DNA of 7,081 nt from Ruminococcus sp. (GTDB lineage: Bacteria; Bacillota; Clostridia; Oscillospirales; Acutalibacteraceae): assembly GCA_022510985.1 (NCBI GenBank), contig JAFLSL010000052.1, positions 1-7,081 of the forward strand, in the 5' to 3' direction. The notes beneath the pieces were generated by a model, which made no database searches, was not told the DNA's origin, and was given only the letters and a program-made list of their open reading frames with translations. Positions 5,971-7,081 of this stretch are shown piece by piece (position 1 is the stretch's first letter; every line of letters starts with the position of its first letter). The position numbers and the translations under genes are program-made.

Positions 5971-7081
5971 ATGCAGGATTTCAGCTTATTATTTCCGCAA
6001 AACATAAAGAGAGAGCAGAACACTCTTACAAACGAGGCGATAAACGACCTTTCGATTGATTTTCTCTGCGATGCACTTACAGAAGATAACTACGAAAAAA
6101 ATCTGCTTAAAAATATTATGATTCAGATTACCGACAACGAGGAAATCATAAGCTACAGACGTGATATTTTTGACGACTTTCTGAAATTCCCGAAACTCAG
6201 AGAGGAGCTGAGCGACCTTGTTGTAAAGCTTGCGGACCTCAAAGAAATCGAGCGTTTTCAAAAGGATCAGGACGCATCGTCTCTTTGGATGCTGATTAAC
6301 AGACTCAGGGAAATTGACGAATATGTCAGCTGTATCACACGCATTAAAAACATTCTCGAAAATCTTGACGTCAAATCAAGCGGTATGATAACGCTCAGGG
6401 AAATGGTCACCGACATTTACAACGACAGCGGTTTTCCCGAACTTAAGAAGGATATTGACGAAACTCTCGCAAAGGCTCAAAAGCTAAAGAGCATTACAAT
6501 CGGGGTTAACCTTGACGGACTTTTAAGACCAAAGAACGCGGGCGTGCTTTCCTTAAACGATACAGAGTTTTCGGACAGCGGACTTATGAAGCATTTTCTG
6601 AGGTTTACCGACAGCAAGGACGATTTGCATCACGGTACCGACGTCAGCGGAATTAAAAAATTTCACCCTGCAAATCCGAGCACCTCGAATGTTATAATGG
6701 GAAGTATTCAGCAGAGTGCCACCCACAACGTTCATATCGAAACTAACGACATAACAGGTGCAGACCCGCTTTCGGACGCTCTGAAGAAAAGTGTTACTAA
6801 CATTTTAAAGAGAACGGTTAAGGATATTAAATCAACCCTTAAAAAATATATCAACATAAGCGGTTACACACTCATTAACCTTATGCCCGAGATTATCTTT
6901 TTTATCCGCTGGGCGGAGCTTGTTGACAAGATTATTTCAAAAGGTATGCCGATGTGCAAGGCAGAGATTATAGATGCGGATAAGCGTTATTGTTCTTTTA
7001 AAGAAATTTACAACTTAAAGCTCGCCATAAAAACTGTTCAGGGTGACAACATAGACATAGTCACAAACGAATTTGAGTTTA
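5971..7081 (+). CDS. MutS-related ATPase-family protein, 3' end outside window
   Basis: The frame runs off the right edge after 370 residues. The start at ATG 5971 is well supported by GAGGTGA (5960-5966). The visible part is soluble and mostly helical, with no cysteine clusters or membrane segments. It resembles the core/lever region of MutS-family proteins. The segment IISYRRDIFDDFLKFPKLRE (59-78) recalls the YRQ-x-IFxDL segment of MutS-like proteins. Helices at 80-135 and 155-175 are followed by a variable stretch (200-265), a long helix (270-295), LPEIIFFIRWAELVDK-like sequence (303-320) and FKEIYNLKLAI (343-353). The final TVQGDNIDIVTNEFEF resembles the lead-in to the Walker A ATPase domain, which would lie just beyond the window. 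The protein seems to start directly at this core, without the mismatch-recognition and connector domains of true MutS, so a role in replication mismatch repair should not be assumed. It is divergent from the DUF896 gene. Identification is by eye. Confidence 0.8.
   Translation, partial: MQDFSLLFPQNIKREQNTLTNEAINDLSIDFLCDALTEDNYEKNLLKNIMIQITDNEEIISYRRDIFDDFLKFPKLREELSDLVVKLADLKEIERFQKDQDASSLWMLINRLREIDEYVSCITRIKNILENLDVKSSGMITLREMVTDIYNDSGFPELKKDIDETLAKAQKLKSITIGVNLDGLLRPKNAGVLSLNDTEFSDSGLMKHFLRFTDSKDDLHHGTDVSGIKKFHPANPSTSNVIMGSIQQSATHNVHIETNDITGADPLSDALKKSVTNILKRTVKDIKSTLKKYINISGYTLINLMPEIIFFIRWAELVDKIISKGMPMCKAEIIDADKRYCSFKEIYNLKLAIKTVQGDNIDIVTNEFEF

Noticed and set aside
5862..6023. Longer N-terminus for the DUF896 protein
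   Set aside because: The extension crosses an AT-rich promoter gap and overlaps the divergent MutS-like gene, and only the part from 5861 resembles the family and has a ribosome binding site.
5989..6261. 90-residue minus-strand open frame
   Set aside because: It lies antisense within the MutS-related gene, has no ribosome binding site of note and no recognisable protein features.
1..7081. CRISPR array, insertion sequence, tRNA or rRNA genes, long direct repeats
   Set aside because: Scanning by eye found no repeat-spacer pattern, transposase, terminal inverted repeats beyond terminator hairpins, or tRNA-like fold.

Overview
The window looks like chromosomal DNA of a low-to-mid GC Firmicute, most likely an anaerobic gut Clostridium of the Oscillospiraceae/Lachnospiraceae type. 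This is inferred from GAGGTG/GGAGG ribosome binding sites, sigma-A-like promoters, the UPF0291 (DUF896) protein, a Clostridia-style MurC N-terminus and an L-box upstream of an NhaC-type carrier. No genus can be assigned from the sequence alone.

Layout, left to right. (1) The 3' part of an AT-rich uncharacterised coiled-coil gene (to 564, + strand) enters from the left edge. It converges on murC, and a hairpin terminator (601-628) lies between them. (2) murC (637-2016, - strand) encodes UDP-N-acetylmuramate--L-alanine ligase. (3) A 161-bp divergent promoter region separates it from an rlmD/rumA-type 23S rRNA uracil-C5 methyltransferase (2178-3542, + strand). (4) The 348-bp gap 3543-3890 is fully accounted for. 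It holds a strong promoter, a complete five-helix lysine riboswitch, an intrinsic terminator with a recognisable antiterminator alternative, and a small UUCG hairpin before the ribosome binding site. (5) The riboswitch controls an NhaC-family membrane carrier (3891-5582), which is therefore best read as a lysine importer of the LysW type. Its N-terminus carries an unusual membrane segment plus a DnaJ-like double CxxCxGxG motif. (6) A terminator (5607-5640) ends this gene and faces a 72-residue DUF896 protein (5643-5861, - strand). (7) DUF896 is divergent from a MutS-related ATPase-family protein (5971 to beyond the right edge, + strand), of which 370 residues are visible before the expected ATPase domain.

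The genes do not form one pathway. They are single-gene transcription units in alternating orientation: cell wall precursor synthesis, rRNA modification, amino acid uptake, and a DNA-transaction protein. The one clear regulatory story is lysine binding to the L-box, which should stop transcription before the carrier gene. The items most worth a second look are the cysteine-rich N-terminal module on that carrier, the compositionally foreign fragment at the left edge, and the MutS-like protein that seems to lack a mismatch-recognition domain.
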